From positions 124,001-188,000 of the forward strand of contig JAADJZ010000014.1 in the NCBI GenBank assembly GCA_011032825.1: a stretch of 64,000 nucleotides of DNA, given 5' to 3'. The stretch is from Massariosphaeria phaeospora. Taxonomy: Eukaryota > Ascomycota > Dothideomycetes > Pleosporales. The stretch's first letter is position 1; every line of letters begins with the position of its first letter. Below, piece after piece: positions 53,616 through 64,000 of the stretch. The notes under the pieces are model-generated. The model was not told the DNA's origin. It saw only the letters and a list, made by a program, of their open reading frames with translations, and ran no database searches. The position numbers and the translations under genes were made by a program.

Positions 53616-55619
53616 TCACTTGAAACGGGATACAGGCCATTCAGCCTCGTCGCCGGGGGAGAGGTCGCGAACTATCTCGCCGTCCATCATTCCGTAGATA
53701 CAGACACTACCAACGACCTTGTGGTGGTCGTCTAAAGGCCGGACTACTAGAGGATAAGGGCATCCAGGTAATATTACGATAAGATCTCCTGTATCCGGCT
53801 GATATTCTCCGAGGCCGATATAACCTTTTCCCGTCATAAACAAGGTGCCGTCTTGACAGTGTGCTTGCAGGTAGATTTTGAAAAGGTCCGGAGTTGGCAC
53901 CTGTAAGTTCGAAGTCGGCGTTTCTGTGGTGTTTCCCCAGAAACCAGCCATGTGTTGATTCTCTGTCAGCTGGGACAGTCCGCCGATTCCGCCATACGTC
54001 TCGCAGGGCTCGTACAAGTGGTCTACGAGTCCTGTAGCTGCGAGAAACCGAAGAGACGGGATCAAGCTGGGATGCATTTGCGCCAGCTTCAGGTCGAATT
54101 TATTCCAGAAGTCGACGAACTTCGGATGCCAGAGACCAGTCAAGTCCTTCGTAACCGAGCTGCTCATCCAGTCAATGGTGGCCAGCTCAAAATCAGCCAC
54201 TGGTTCACGTGTATCCTTGGCGCTCCAAGAAAGCTGGAGAACTGTCCGGAGGAAGGCTTGTAAGACGGGCACGTCCGTAGCCATCGGCGCGTCGAGGTTT
54301 GCCAAGACGAACTCCCGCAGTGTCTCCGCTATACGCTCACCGTCTCCGTCGAGAGTCGCCGAAACGCTTGTTACACGGTCAACGATGAGACCAGGCGATT
54401 CCAGAGCTTTCAAATCCACGCTCCAGGAAGCTACAGATCTTAGAGCACCTGCAGCTCTGCCCTCGGAGTCGCGCCCGAAATTCAGTCCGACTGCTCTGAG
54501 GTCCGGCGCCCATGAAGGTAGGTCCGCGATCCTACTGTAGTCAGTATGCCAACCGCCGATGCCATTTGACCCATCGATGTAGAGCACACCAGTTTTGTCA
54601 GCAAGAGACCGGACGAAATTTGCGTACACATCCGAGACGCGAGCTTGGTAATCAACTTGGATCGAAACACTGTCAGAATCAAGCATGCCTAGTATGCCAT
54701 AAAGTTTATCACGGGGATCGCTGGATTGGCAACTCCTGAAAATGTTCACACAGTCCAGTATGTCGAAATAAGTTGCACCGGTGTAGAAGATTATTGGTGG
54801 AGCTGGTGCACCTATTGCTCTTGGGATGGAAACAGCAGTGGTTAATTTGTTCTGAATGTGTTTAATGGTGGCATAGAAGACGAGGAGGCGAGAGAAGGAG
54901 ATGGTGTCTCTGCCACACAGCACAATCACCCGTTTTGCCAGAAAGAGCTCCTGCTGTATCCATATCCGACTCCAGTAGCCGCGTTCACTCAGTCGGGTTA
55001 CAGCATCCAGTCGCCTGTCGTCTAATAATGATTCCGCGCCCGTGACATCTCGTGCAAGCTTCTCTAAAAGTCCGTCCAGCCACAGATTCCCCGTGGGTTG
55101 GTCGTAGATACGTAGATGCGGAACCTTTGCAGGGTTGTCTTCGATCCCAGCTGTCCAGTCTCTGATAAGGGCAAAAGCTTCCAGACTCCTTTCACCCTCT
55201 TCGCCAAGCCAGGCATAAACCATGCGCGCATTGGAATATATCTCTTTCATAAACGCCACTTGACTACTCCGCTCGGATTCATCCCTTTGATTGACACACA
55301 CTGCATCAACCCAAACGCGCACCTGGTAGTCAGGCTGTTGGATCCTTCGGAGTGCAGCCTCGAGGTTCACAGTGACTTGGGCGACTTGGCCATTGACACG
55401 GATGGGACGCGTGATTTTTGGATCTCCCCAGACGTACGAAAGAGCATCATAAATCGGTCTGTCTTTGAGGGATACCGTGAGTAACTCGCAGGAGACAGTA
55501 GGTACTGTGCATGGAGCAGGGCTGAGCAGGAGGAGGCGTATCTCGTCCGCTTGTGGATCGAGATCGCTATAGAGAGACAAAGGCACCGGCGGTCGCGTCG
55601 CTAGAAGAGCAGTACTCAT
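53616..55619 (-). CDS. HET-domain (heterokaryon incompatibility) protein
   Basis: A single-exon gene of 667 residues. The HET domain spans about residues 55-220 with its three hallmark blocks: YDALSYVWGDP, the LEAALRRIQ...VRVWVDAVCVNQRD block, and QVAFMKEIYSNARMVYAWLG. The C-terminal half has PRDKLYGILGMLDSD and a Trp-rich SWAPDLRA segment common to this family, ending in GEYQPDTGDLIVILPGCPYPLVVRP. HET domains trigger cell death when incompatible hyphae fuse; many family members have no known partner. There are no WD repeats or transmembrane segments. It converges with the ankyrin gene. Confidence 0.92.
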   Translation of the reverse strand: MSTALLATRPPVPLSLYSDLDPQADEIRLLLLSPAPCTVPTVSCELLTVSLKDRPIYDALSYVWGDPKITRPIRVNGQVAQVTVNLEAALRRIQQPDYQVRVWVDAVCVNQRDESERSSQVAFMKEIYSNARMVYAWLGEEGERSLEAFALIRDWTAGIEDNPAKVPHLRIYDQPTGNLWLDGLLEKLARDVTGAESLLDDRRLDAVTRLSERGYWSRIWIQQELFLAKRVIVLCGRDTISFSRLLVFYATIKHIQNKLTTAVSIPRAIGAPAPPIIFYTGATYFDILDCVNIFRSCQSSDPRDKLYGILGMLDSDSVSIQVDYQARVSDVYANFVRSLADKTGVLYIDGSNGIGGWHTDYSRIADLPSWAPDLRAVGLNFGRDSEGRAAGALRSVASWSVDLKALESPGLIVDRVTSVSATLDGDGERIAETLREFVLANLDAPMATDVPVLQAFLRTVLQLSWSAKDTREPVADFELATIDWMSSSVTKDLTGLWHPKFVDFWNKFDLKLAQMHPSLIPSLRFLAATGLVDHLYEPCETYGGIGGLSQLTENQHMAGFWGNTTETPTSNLQVPTPDLFKIYLQAHCQDGTLFMTGKGYIGLGEYQPDTGDLIVILPGCPYPLVVRPLDDHHKVVGSVCIYGMMDGEIVRDLSPGDEAEWPVSRFK

Positions 55620-57160
55620 CTTAATGAGCCTCTGCTCTCAGTGGGGTGTGGTAGAGGGGCGGGAGCGAAGGGAGGGGAAGTGATGAACAGGCAGTAGCAA
55701 CCGCTAATCCCAATCTGGGGAGGGAACGCTGCGGCCAATCATTCGGCTGCGAGATATACCAGCCACACGCCAAGGCTGCACCGCCCCATCAATCTCACAA
55801 GAAACCCCACCACGATCCAAAACACCTGCGCGCCGCGTCAAGTCTTCAGAATTGGGCGGAGTATGCGTCACCTACAAGACCTTCCCGGCGTATTTCACCC
55901 TCGTTGTTGCTCCACTGCGCGCAGCTTCGCCGCAAGTGCGCGCCCGTCGCCGCGAGCGCCGCTGGGCGTGAGAGCATCGCATCCCAGGCCGCCGTCGTGC
56001 GAACGCACAACTGAACTAGACCTTACCATCGAGGCGTGAAACCATATTATGAAGGCAAAGGCAACCTTTCTGTCTCGGACGGGACAGCTCGGACGAGAAC
56101 AGGTTCATCACCTGCAGTGCCGCATGCCGCGCGAGACGACAAACTCACTCGCGAGACAAGCCAGACCAAATCTTCTGTATGCCACTGCTATCGTGGAAGT
56201 TGCACGCTCCAAGCTGACCAGTCGACGAGGTAGTGATCGAGGGCAAATATTCTAGTACTAGTCGTACCCTGACGTGTATCATGCGTCCTCCCTGTTGTCG
56301 CGATACGCGCATGTTTTGAAGGTATCTTGAGCCGGGTTGGGAAAGCTGACCACACTCAAGGCTAAGCGTCGGGCCTATCTGCGAGAGATTTTGAGTCATT
56401 GAGCAAGGCAGATATGCATACAGGAAGCTTCTAGGTCGCGACATGGGCCACGCTCGGCTTTGCCCCAACAACGGAGGCGGCAGCAAACGCTATCATTCCA
56501 GCTCACCCCGCTGAGATCCGGCAATGTGCCCACAAACTAAATTATGGGCCGGTTCACTACTGGAGCAAACGTGGCAACGGAATTGTTGGTTTCGTACGAC
56601 ATCGCACAGCACGCACGCTACACGAGTAAGGTCACACGATGAGCGATGAAGAACCATCCGTCTGTCGCAGAGTGGTGAACGCATTGCCGCGCGAACATTT
56701 TTCGAGCTCCATACGGTGTCTAGTCTTACAGTCCGTTCAACAACCGTGAGAGATGCGCGAACCACGACGAGTGCAAGAAATATACATTGCTCTATGAACT
56801 TTCCTTAGAGTAGGTCGCGTATACGGCATATGATGCGGGATGTCATCCAGACACCTCTTGATGAACATCCTGACTTACTTTTCAGAAGGCCCAATGCGTA
56901 AATCCTTCAGAACCATGAATGACGACCTAGTTACGGATCCTTGTCTCTAGCTATTTCATTCTACCTTCGCTATATTAAACCCTCTTCACCGGAGTATGCC
57001 TCAAGTAGTTTTCCTCGTTCTCTCTTCAAGCTTTCTGCCGTTAACGGTCTTCGCCGTCGTTCATTCTTTTAGGTAGTCTTCACTATCGTCCATTCATTTT
57101 GGTTGCTGCTGATCACACTCGCTTAACGTATTATTCTGTTCCGAACACATCATCTTCGAT
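55620..57160. other. divergent spacer between the HET gene and a secreted-protein gene
   Basis: 1.5 kb of promoter-like DNA. A TATTAAA element at about 56974 lies about 190 bases before the plus-strand ATG. The last ~150 bases are T/C-rich leader with two related TAGTCTTCACTATCGTCCATTC-like phrases. No gene is seen. Confidence 0.5.
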
Positions 57161-59221
57161 ATGTTTGCTCAACCTATTCTCGTGTCTTTGCTTGCAGTCG
57201 CTACGCTTACTTCTGCTACTCCGGTGTTGAAACCTATAGCAGATCCCGTTCATCTTTTGTCACCTTCGCTCAGTTCGCGAGACACGAAAGGCTGCAAAGC
57301 TTTCGATCCCAGCAGTATTCGCTCTTTCTTCTGGGCTGATGAATCCGCCGCTACATCTAAGTTCATCGCCAACTTCACGCTACTCACTCCAGGCGATCAC
57401 GAAGACATCATCGCACTCAAGGATATTTCCGACAGCTTGAAGACCATCACGTGCGACCACACAGCCAATACAATCAGTATCGAACTCCTATCCGAAGACT
57501 GCTTCGGTGCAGTCGAGAATGCCTGGAAATGGGTGAACGAGAACTCCGACAACACGTTTACCTTAGTGACCGAGGCTGGCCAGTGTGATCCAGATGAAGT
57601 TCGCGATCCATACTATGTCACAGGCGCGAGGTTCGAGAAGAGTGGGTGGAAAGTCACGTTTGATGCAAAAAAGCAGCCATGGTCGGAGGTAGCGCACTCG
57701 TTCCGTTTGAAGACAAGTGTCCTGATGCGCGAGCAAGTTCAGTCCCAGAACACTACGAGCAACAGCGGTGGGAGCCCCACTTTCTACGATGCTGAGATGA
57801 ACGAACTTTTCACAAAGGCTCAGAAGCTGCAAGAAGATATGGTTCAGGCGAATCGCTCCGGAACGGCCGACGCCAATAGGATGTTAGACACCAGGGTAGC
57901 GTTTGCAACGGCGATCAACACCGCTGCGAAAAAGGGCTTTGAAGCGCTGAATAAACTTTCGCAACGATACGGCTCCGCTGTCGCCGAGATCGTGGATAGC
58001 GCGAAAAAGGAACACGACGGCATGAAAACCCTTGTGGCCGAAAAGGAAAACGAGGTCGCCCAGAACCCCGATACAGACGCTCAAGCAGAGTGGTCTCTTC
58101 ACGAAGAAGTTCTAAGACTCGAGCAACACGCCGTAGCAGTTATCGAAACTGCCTTCGCCGCCATCTACGTCGCGCTTGGTCAAACACCGCCGTGCACTAG
58201 CTCTACACGCTCATTGACTTCAATCCGCAAACGCGGGGGCATCTTCGACGATATTTGGGATGTTCTTAAAACTATCGCTGAAACAGTCATCAACGGTGTT
58301 GCGACCTTGCTTGGTGCCAACCAACCCTTGACTATTGGCCTAGAAAGCGACTGGACCCCTGAGCTTTTCAATGCAGATCACAGCACAGAAGACTACGGCA
58401 TGGATCTCACGTTGAAAGCACAGCTGAAAACAGGTGGAAAGATCGTTGCAGAGTTTGAGGTTGACGTTGATTTCGACGAGGCGTCGAAGGTACGGGTCCA
58501 TGTCAACCCCGAGGGCGTCTTCGGTTCACTCACTCTCAATGTCACAGCTGGAGGAACGCTGACAAAACCGTTGACGTGGGAACCCGTGAAGTACGACTTG
58601 CCTATCCCACACGCTGGTTTCGAGATTCCGTCTCTCATTAAGATCGGATCTTTCATTTCTTTGAGTTTACGGGCGGCGTTGGAGAAGTTGGAGGGAAACG
58701 CGACGCTGGCCATCGGTGCGAAAGCCACCATTTCTGACGATGCAGTCGTGCTCATCGACATGCTAAACGCGAAAAATAATGAAGTATCGAACTGGATGCC
58801 AGAGTTCGAAGCCGTTGGTCCGGACTTTGATGCTACGATATCTGGGCACCTATCCGCAGGGTTCACTATAGGGCTGAAGTTGGAAGCTTCCATCCTGGAC
58901 GGAAAGAGTAAGTCCTCACTATCTCTACTCCCCATCCACACGCACAGCTTGCATATAGATTCTAACAGCGTTCTAGTCGGCGCCGAAGCCGAACTGGAAG
59001 CCCAAGTCCCCCGCTTCGACGTCAACTTCGAAGCTTCTTCCTCTGGCGGCGATCTCGCTCGCAATGTTTGCGGCGGCGAAGAACATACTGCGATCAAGCT
59101 CGACGTTGAAGCTGGGGTGGACCTCAAGCTGTATGCTGGACTGGTCGGTTCTCTCAGTGAATTCGACATTCTCGATAAGAAATGGCCGCTGTTCTCCACG
59201 TGTAAGGGAATCAAGGGCTGA
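57161..59221 (+). CDS. secreted protein of the DUF7029/DUF7223 type
   Basis: Read as two exons, 57161..58907 and 58977..59221 (663 residues); without splicing the frame also stays open (686 residues). The 69-bp segment has a perfect GTAAGT donor, TCTAAC branch and CTAG acceptor. A signal peptide (ILVSLLAVATLTSATP) is followed by a domain with paired Cys (ITCDHT, EDCFGAVENAWKWVNEN, EAGQCDPDEVRDPYYVT) resembling DUF7029. A helical linker and a beta-rich region (GGKIVAEFEVDVDFDEAS, GSLTLNVTAGG) resembling DUF7223 come next. No enzyme motif is seen. Such proteins are common in plant-associated ascomycetes and probably act at the cell surface. Confidence 0.65.
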   Translation: MFAQPILVSLLAVATLTSATPVLKPIADPVHLLSPSLSSRDTKGCKAFDPSSIRSFFWADESAATSKFIANFTLLTPGDHEDIIALKDISDSLKTITCDHTANTISIELLSEDCFGAVENAWKWVNENSDNTFTLVTEAGQCDPDEVRDPYYVTGARFEKSGWKVTFDAKKQPWSEVAHSFRLKTSVLMREQVQSQNTTSNSGGSPTFYDAEMNELFTKAQKLQEDMVQANRSGTADANRMLDTRVAFATAINTAAKKGFEALNKLSQRYGSAVAEIVDSAKKEHDGMKTLVAEKENEVAQNPDTDAQAEWSLHEEVLRLEQHAVAVIETAFAAIYVALGQTPPCTSSTRSLTSIRKRGGIFDDIWDVLKTIAETVINGVATLLGANQPLTIGLESDWTPELFNADHSTEDYGMDLTLKAQLKTGGKIVAEFEVDVDFDEASKVRVHVNPEGVFGSLTLNVTAGGTLTKPLTWEPVKYDLPIPHAGFEIPSLIKIGSFISLSLRAALEKLEGNATLAIGAKATISDDAVVLIDMLNAKNNEVSNWMPEFEAVGPDFDATISGHLSAGFTIGLKLEASILDGKSKSSLSLLPIHTHSLHIDSNSVLVGAEAELEAQVPRFDVNFEASSSGGDLARNVCGGEEHTAIKLDVEAGVDLKLYAGLVGSLSEFDILDKKWPLFSTCKGIKG

Positions 59222-59957
59222 TTCAGAAGCTCCGAACGGCGACTCTGATCCGACGGCGGGGATAGTAACGAATCGGATGAACCGGAGGTTCATCAGGACA
59301 ACGGAAATAGTATTATCCATACGCTGACGCATGGACCTATCGCCGGACACCGGGCTGAAGCTTAGTCTATTAATCCTAGTGTATGTTATCAACAAAAAAG
59401 ATCTCGTGTAACGCTCGGATGAACGTTATATCCTCTCGTCCACTTGAATGATGCTAATTGCATGTACCGTAAGGTAATCCAAAACAGCATGGAATTTCTG
59501 CAGCCAAGGCGTCAGCAGGAAAGACCCGAAGGGAAGGGACAAAGGACTGGGTCTATGAGGTGCATGGGAGGGGCCGTCGGATGCGGAGGCCCTTATGCGG
59601 GGTATGCTGGACCTCAACTTTCAAGATTCTGATTGAGTAAGCCGACCGGACTGGGTCAACTCCACATGACTGGGATTAAACTCCTTACGACATGGACATT
59701 TAACGTCGTACAAGACAGACGAGGTCAGTCATGATTCGGGAAGGCCATGCACAGTCAACTCCCGAGCTCTCGCTTAATTTAGTGCCTCAATATCTAACTA
59801 TGTAGTTCGATATTAAGCCGCCCAACAAAGAGTTGGTGGGGCCTTGCCCTATGAAGAGAAGGAAGTACGGCGATTTATTCAGGACTTACGCTCCAGTGCC
59901 CGTCTAGAACCGACCTTTCCGTTTTTGCATCCCACTAACGACCGCGCCTCGCCCAAC
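59222..59957. other. intergenic spacer, no gene seen
   Basis: The spacer between two plus-strand secreted-protein genes. In-frame codons from 59844 run into the next gene but precede its signal peptide and are taken as leader. No repeats. Confidence 0.5.
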
Positions 59958-61277
59958 ATGCTGTGGAAGTCTCTTGCACTAGCGCTTCTTATGCAGCATG
60001 GCTCTACTCAGAACATGAACATACCCCCGATGATGCGTTTCCAATGCTCGCAGCTCGTCGTCGAGCGGGTAGACCCGTTAGTCAACCCTGGCCTCGTACC
60101 GTCTCCGCACCTGCACCAAATCGTCGGAGGCAATTCGTTCAACGCATCCATGGATCACCAGACGCACGACCTCCCTTCTTCCTCGACCTGCACCAGCTGC
60201 ACGTTTAGCGAGGACTTCTCGAACTACTGGACAGCGGTCCTGTATTTCCGAGCCAGGAACGGCACGTTCAAGCGCGTGCCACAATCGACGGAGCTGCAGC
60301 TGAAAGGAAACGCTGGCATTACCGTGTACTATATCCCCTCGACAGACAACAAGACTGCCGTCACGGCCTTCAAGCCCGGATTTCGGATGTTGGTCGGCGA
60401 TGCGGGACTGAGGTCGCAGGGCCCGGACCGGAAGGTGTGCCATCGGTGCAAGCCGGTGGACGGAGATGGCAGCAATATCAACTGCGGAGCACCGGACGCT
60501 CAGACGTTTCCTAAGGGCTTCTGTGCTGGTGGCATTCGTTCGGTCATCACGTTCCCGACGTGCTGGGACGGGAAGAACTTGGATAGCCCGGATCACCAGA
60601 GTCATGTCGCTTATGCTAAAGGCTCGAAGGCGAACGATGTTGGGCCTACCGGCGTTTGTCCAGAGAGTCATCCAGTGCCGATACCCCAGGTTATGTACGA
60701 AGTCGTGTGGGACGTACGTATACTCGGTTCCTACTCTCCGTCTTCCTTGTGACGAGTCATGAGTCCTTAGTCGTGGGCTTTCGGGTCCACACGCATGGAA
60801 TGGCTTAGTGGCAATCGCTCGGAGCTCTTGTCAAGTCGCTAGGACATTGCATAAATTATATCCACTGACTCGGTGTATACGACAGACCCGGCCATTCAAC
60901 GACCCAAACCTATGGCCCGAAGATGGCTCGCAGCCCTTCGTATATAGTACTGGCGATCAGTGAGTACTTGATCTCTCCCGATTCAACGCGTGACGCTAAA
61001 ACAAGGTCCAGAAATGGTTTCTCGCAGCACGGAGACTACGTCTTTGGCTGGAAAGACGATTCTCTCCAACGTGCCATGAACGCGCGCTGCACGGGCGACG
61101 TCTGCGACGTGCTGAAGACGCAGACTACGGAGGAGGCGATGAAATGCACCGTGCCCAAGGTTGTCGACGAGGATATCGAAGGATGTAAGTGGCCGTCTTG
61201 ATGGTCGAGAAGTTTGTGATGTTACTGACTTGGATGCAGGGCTGACCGAGCTTCCCGGTAATCCCGTGCTGTTTTAA
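59958..61277 (+). CDS. secreted DUF1996 protein
   Basis: Four exons, 59958..60713, 60886..60959, 61012..61184 and 61240..61277, give 346 residues. The start at 59958 begins a hydrophobic leader (LWKSLALALLMQHG). DUF1996 landmarks follow: MRFQCSQLVVERVDPLVNPG, SPHLHQIVGGNSFNASM, CTFSEDFSNYWTAVLYFRA, then FPTCWDGKNLDSPDHQSHVAY and, across the first intron, FNDPNLWPEDGSQPFVYSTGD. The last exons give GDYVFGWKDDSLQRAM and a short C-terminus ending NPVLF. Conserved His, Asp and Cys residues suggest an extracellular enzyme or binding protein, but the family has no established reaction that I can state. The first intron (172 bp) is longer than the others. Confidence 0.88.
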
Positions 61278-61952
61278 ATTTTATCAGATGGTCTGCACAG
61301 TTAGCATGTTAGCACTAACTGAACGCTTCAAATTGACAAGTTGAGTTGTTCTAGATGTCTTTGCCAAGACTTTGGCGCGGTGCGAGGACTATACTGGAAC
61401 TGGGCCAAAGTAGATATACGGTCCGATCGATAAGTCGTTGAAGGCTTCATTACCCCTATAGCACTGCACCAGCGCGAATTCCTACGTTGTATCGCCCCAT
61501 TACACCGGTTTTATGATACGACTCACTGAATGATTCGATGTTCAAATCTTCAAGATAATCGGCAGATGAATTTAACAATCTTGGTTCGGACTAGCTGCTT
61601 TCAAAGCGTGCGGAGCGGCGCAGCGAGGGATTATCAATCGAGTTCTGCTTTAGTAACCATCCAGAAGAATTTGCCAAGGTAAGGCATCCCTAAGCTCGCC
61701 CTATCGGACACGACGCCCCCCGCCTATTTTCCCTGATGGGGCTAGCTAGATTGCGCATCTTACGTCGTCTAGCATGTGGCGGAATGGTCCGCCTTTGTTT
61801 ATTAGGTTCTCGTAAGCTTATACAAGCTGCATCGTTCTTTGCATTGTGCGCTAAGTGGCTACTTGGAGTCAAGCTGTCATCCCCATCAACTCTTATCATC
61901 AGTCTTCACCCTTAATCTTTGTTAGCAGTCTTTACAACCGATCTTCACTACC
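61278..61952. other. intergenic spacer, no gene seen
   Basis: The spacer between two plus-strand genes. The last ~100 bases are pyrimidine-rich leader. No gene or repeat is supported. Confidence 0.5.
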
Positions 61953-63572
61953 ATGTATGACCCAAATATCGCCCTGATCGTGGCCATTTTTTTCACGCAA
62001 GTCGTCAAGATAGTTGCCAACAACAAGCTGTTCACTGGAGGAACTATCATTTCCTATGATGAGAGTACCAAATTACCCAAGGTCATCCGCGATGGAGCTC
62101 TTCTTATCCAAGATGACCGGATCCACGAGATTTTCGACTTGGCCCCCTCGAACGGGACCTTTCCCCACGACACTGAGGTGATCGACTGCAAGAACAAGAT
62201 AATAACCCCTGGTTTCATCGACACCCACCGTCACGGATGGCAGACGGTCTTCAAGACCACGGGCTCCAACACCACGTTGAGTGACTATTTTTCTCGCTAC
62301 AGTTCGTCTGTGGCACAACCGCTCTTTACTCCGGAAGACGTGTACATCAGTCAAAAGGTTGGCATCTTGGAGGCTCTAAATGCTGGTACAACCACCATTC
62401 TTGATCACGCGCATCACACCTGGACCCGCGAGCATGCGGTGGCTGGTTACAATGCATCGATTGACAGTGGCGCAAGGGTTTATTTTGCCTATACGTTCCA
62501 GAACGTCACTGGCTTCACAATACAAGATCAGTTGAAGCATTGGCGCGAACTAGATGCTGGGAAGACGAGCAATCTTACTTCGCTCGTTATGTCATATGAT
62601 GACTTTACCGCCAACCCATACGGCAAGGATACGCAAGATTTGGTCGAGCTCGCAAAGTAAGTGATATCCTTACGAGTTAGTTTACCGGCAGCTAATTGGG
62701 CGTTATAGAGAAGCCGAGATCGAGGTTTTCACCAGTCATCACGTCGCTGGGCCATGGAATTGTATGAACTCCCATCTCTCTATTGATCCCGCAACGCTGA
62801 CACCCATGGAATAGTTGGCAACGCCCCGGAAGATCTCCACAACGCTGGTATCCTCAACACCAGCACCGCTGTCGTCTTAGGACACGCTACTTTCATTACC
62901 CCATATAGCGCATCACTTCTCCGTGCTACGAATCAACACATATCCATCACTCCGGAGAGCGAAATGCACTACGGCATGTTACACCCAACAGCGCACCTCA
63001 TTGCCGACCAAGCATCTATTGGCACCGACACTCCCTTCGCCTTCTCGACGGACGTCCTCACCCAAACACGCCTCTGGCTCCAATCCACCCGCCAGACAAT
63101 GTACTCGAACAGCCTCGACCGCTGGCAAATCCCCAACTCCAATCCCGTCTCCGTAGCGCAAGCCTTCCTGCTCGCCACCCGCAACGGCGGCCTCGCCCTC
63201 GGCCGCAAGGACTTGGGCGTCATCACCAAGGGCGCGAAGGCAGACCTGCTGGTCTGGGACGGGAGATCGCCGTCGCTCCTGGGCTGGGCGGACCCCATCG
63301 CGGCCGTCATCCTGCATGCGAGCATCGGCGATATCGACCACGTTCTCGTCGACGGAGGGTTCGTTAAGCGCGATAAGAAACTGCTGAGCGGAGGCTATGA
63401 CGATGACGTTGCTAGGTTTTTGGACGCCGCGCGGCGCATTCAGCAGAAGCTGCGGGAAACGCCCTTGGTGCCTCAGGTCGGGATGTATGTGGGTGGGTTT
63501 CCGTACGGAGAGCAGTACCAGGTTGATGTGCAGAGAGGAGAGGGGAATGGGTACGGACCGAGTTATGTTTGA
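61953..63572 (+). CDS. metal-dependent amidohydrolase (cytosine deaminase/atrazine chlorohydrolase-like)
   Basis: Three exons, 61953..62656, 62709..62761 and 62815..63572, give 504 residues. A short hydrophobic N-terminus (ALIVAIFFTQVVKIVA) could be a signal or anchor. Metal-site motifs occur in order: FIDTHRHGW (the His-x-His pair), ILDHAHHTW, EVFTSHHV, VLGHATFI, ESEMHYG, and the Asp in FAFSTDVL. The C-terminus carries the AFLLATRNGGLALG and GAKADLLVWDGRS blocks that close the composite beta-sandwich domain in this superfamily. It probably hydrolyses a C-N or C-Cl bond of a heterocyclic or amide substrate; the actual substrate cannot be read from sequence. The middle exon is only 53 bases. 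Confidence 0.88.
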
Positions 63573-64000
63573 ACATTGTAGGCTCTCGGTGGGACTGAAG
63601 TTGTTTTCTTTCGGAATGCATATTCTATCAATTACTAGGATACTAATCGTATCTTTACGTCAAACTCTGCAGATAACCAGACGTTCTCTCTTCTGTAAGG
63701 GTCTTTCCGCTAAACTTTCATCCTTCCATAAGGACCATCAACCATATATCAATGGCTAGATCGCCCAGTTCTATTGAGTGAAAGTGGAGAAAATAGACGC
63801 ACCTGTACCAACCAGACTCTCGGGCTCCAGTAAGCGGGGATATGCTCGAAAGGCACTGATGACCTAACCGGCCGAGCTGCGGTAGAAATCCCCTGCAGAC
63901 CATTCCATTCCCCACTCCAGATCATCGATCGGATCGCCCCATTTGCGACTAGTCGATCTATCTAGATCCAATAATGGCTCATCCCACCCTTGAGGTGATG
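63573..64000. other. window end, no gene seen
   Basis: The 3' flank of the amidohydrolase gene up to the window edge. Short open frames lack any motif; nothing is called. Confidence 0.5.

Noticed and set aside
1..64000. tRNA, rRNA, CRISPR array or biosynthetic gene cluster
   Set aside because: No tRNA box B-like sequence with a matching fold, no rRNA-like sequence and no regularly spaced repeats were seen by eye; no PKS, NRPS or terpene synthase gene is present.

Overview
The window is genomic DNA of a filamentous ascomycete (Pezizomycotina). Genes carry short introns of about 47-80 bp with GTAAGT/GTATGT donors, CTAAC/CTGAC-like branch sites and C/T-AG acceptors, and the gene content is typically fungal: HET domain, GH62, DUF1996, fungal ankyrin and BTB families, FMP52. 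C-to-T scars in CpA context in duplicated DNA point to repeat-induced point mutation (RIP). A Dothideomycete is plausible, but the lineage is inference. I found no rRNA, tRNA, CRISPR or intact transposon.

Layout. 1-2.5 kb: the 3' part of an alpha/beta hydrolase and a membrane/coiled-coil protein. 3.4-7.4 kb: a tandem array of three BTB-like genes, one intact and two broken by stop codons that look like RIP. 8-10.2 kb: a secreted GH62 arabinofuranosidase and a MYND zinc-finger protein. 11.3-14.9 kb: a hemerythrin-type iron protein and a heme catalase, divergently transcribed from a shared ~0.7 kb promoter with clustered CCAAT boxes and a Yap1-type site. 15.2-16.1 kb: gene fragments on either side of an AT-rich insert. 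17-30 kb: two large CCCH zinc-finger genes, an F-box-like gene and a Ser/Thr/Pro-rich protein gene, with short tandem repeats in the spacers. 31-37 kb: a secreted astacin-type metalloprotease and a cysteine-rich secreted protein that resembles the tail of a class V chitinase without its GH18 domain. 37.7-49.1 kb: mostly housekeeping and metabolism: a MOSC/oxidoreductase fusion, a small hypothetical gene, three mitochondrial proteins (one of them FMP52), a Roadblock/LC7 protein, glyoxalase I and D-3-phosphoglycerate dehydrogenase. 49.8-55.6 kb: an ankyrin-repeat protein of the fungal STAND/NLR-like type, convergent with a HET-domain gene. 57-63.6 kb: three genes for secreted or membrane-associated products: a DUF7029/DUF7223-like protein, a DUF1996 protein and a metal-dependent amidohydrolase.

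How the genes work together. There is no obvious biosynthetic cluster. The clearest functional pair is hemerythrin/catalase (iron and peroxide handling). Ankyrin/HET may form a recognition or cell-death neighbourhood. Several secreted proteins (GH62, astacin, Cys-rich, DUF1996) suit a plant- or litter-associated lifestyle. A further pattern is a switch within many genes, on either strand, from a C-rich coding strand at the 5' end to a G-rich one at the 3' end.

Exon coordinates were derived by eye from splice signals and frame continuity; no database search was run.
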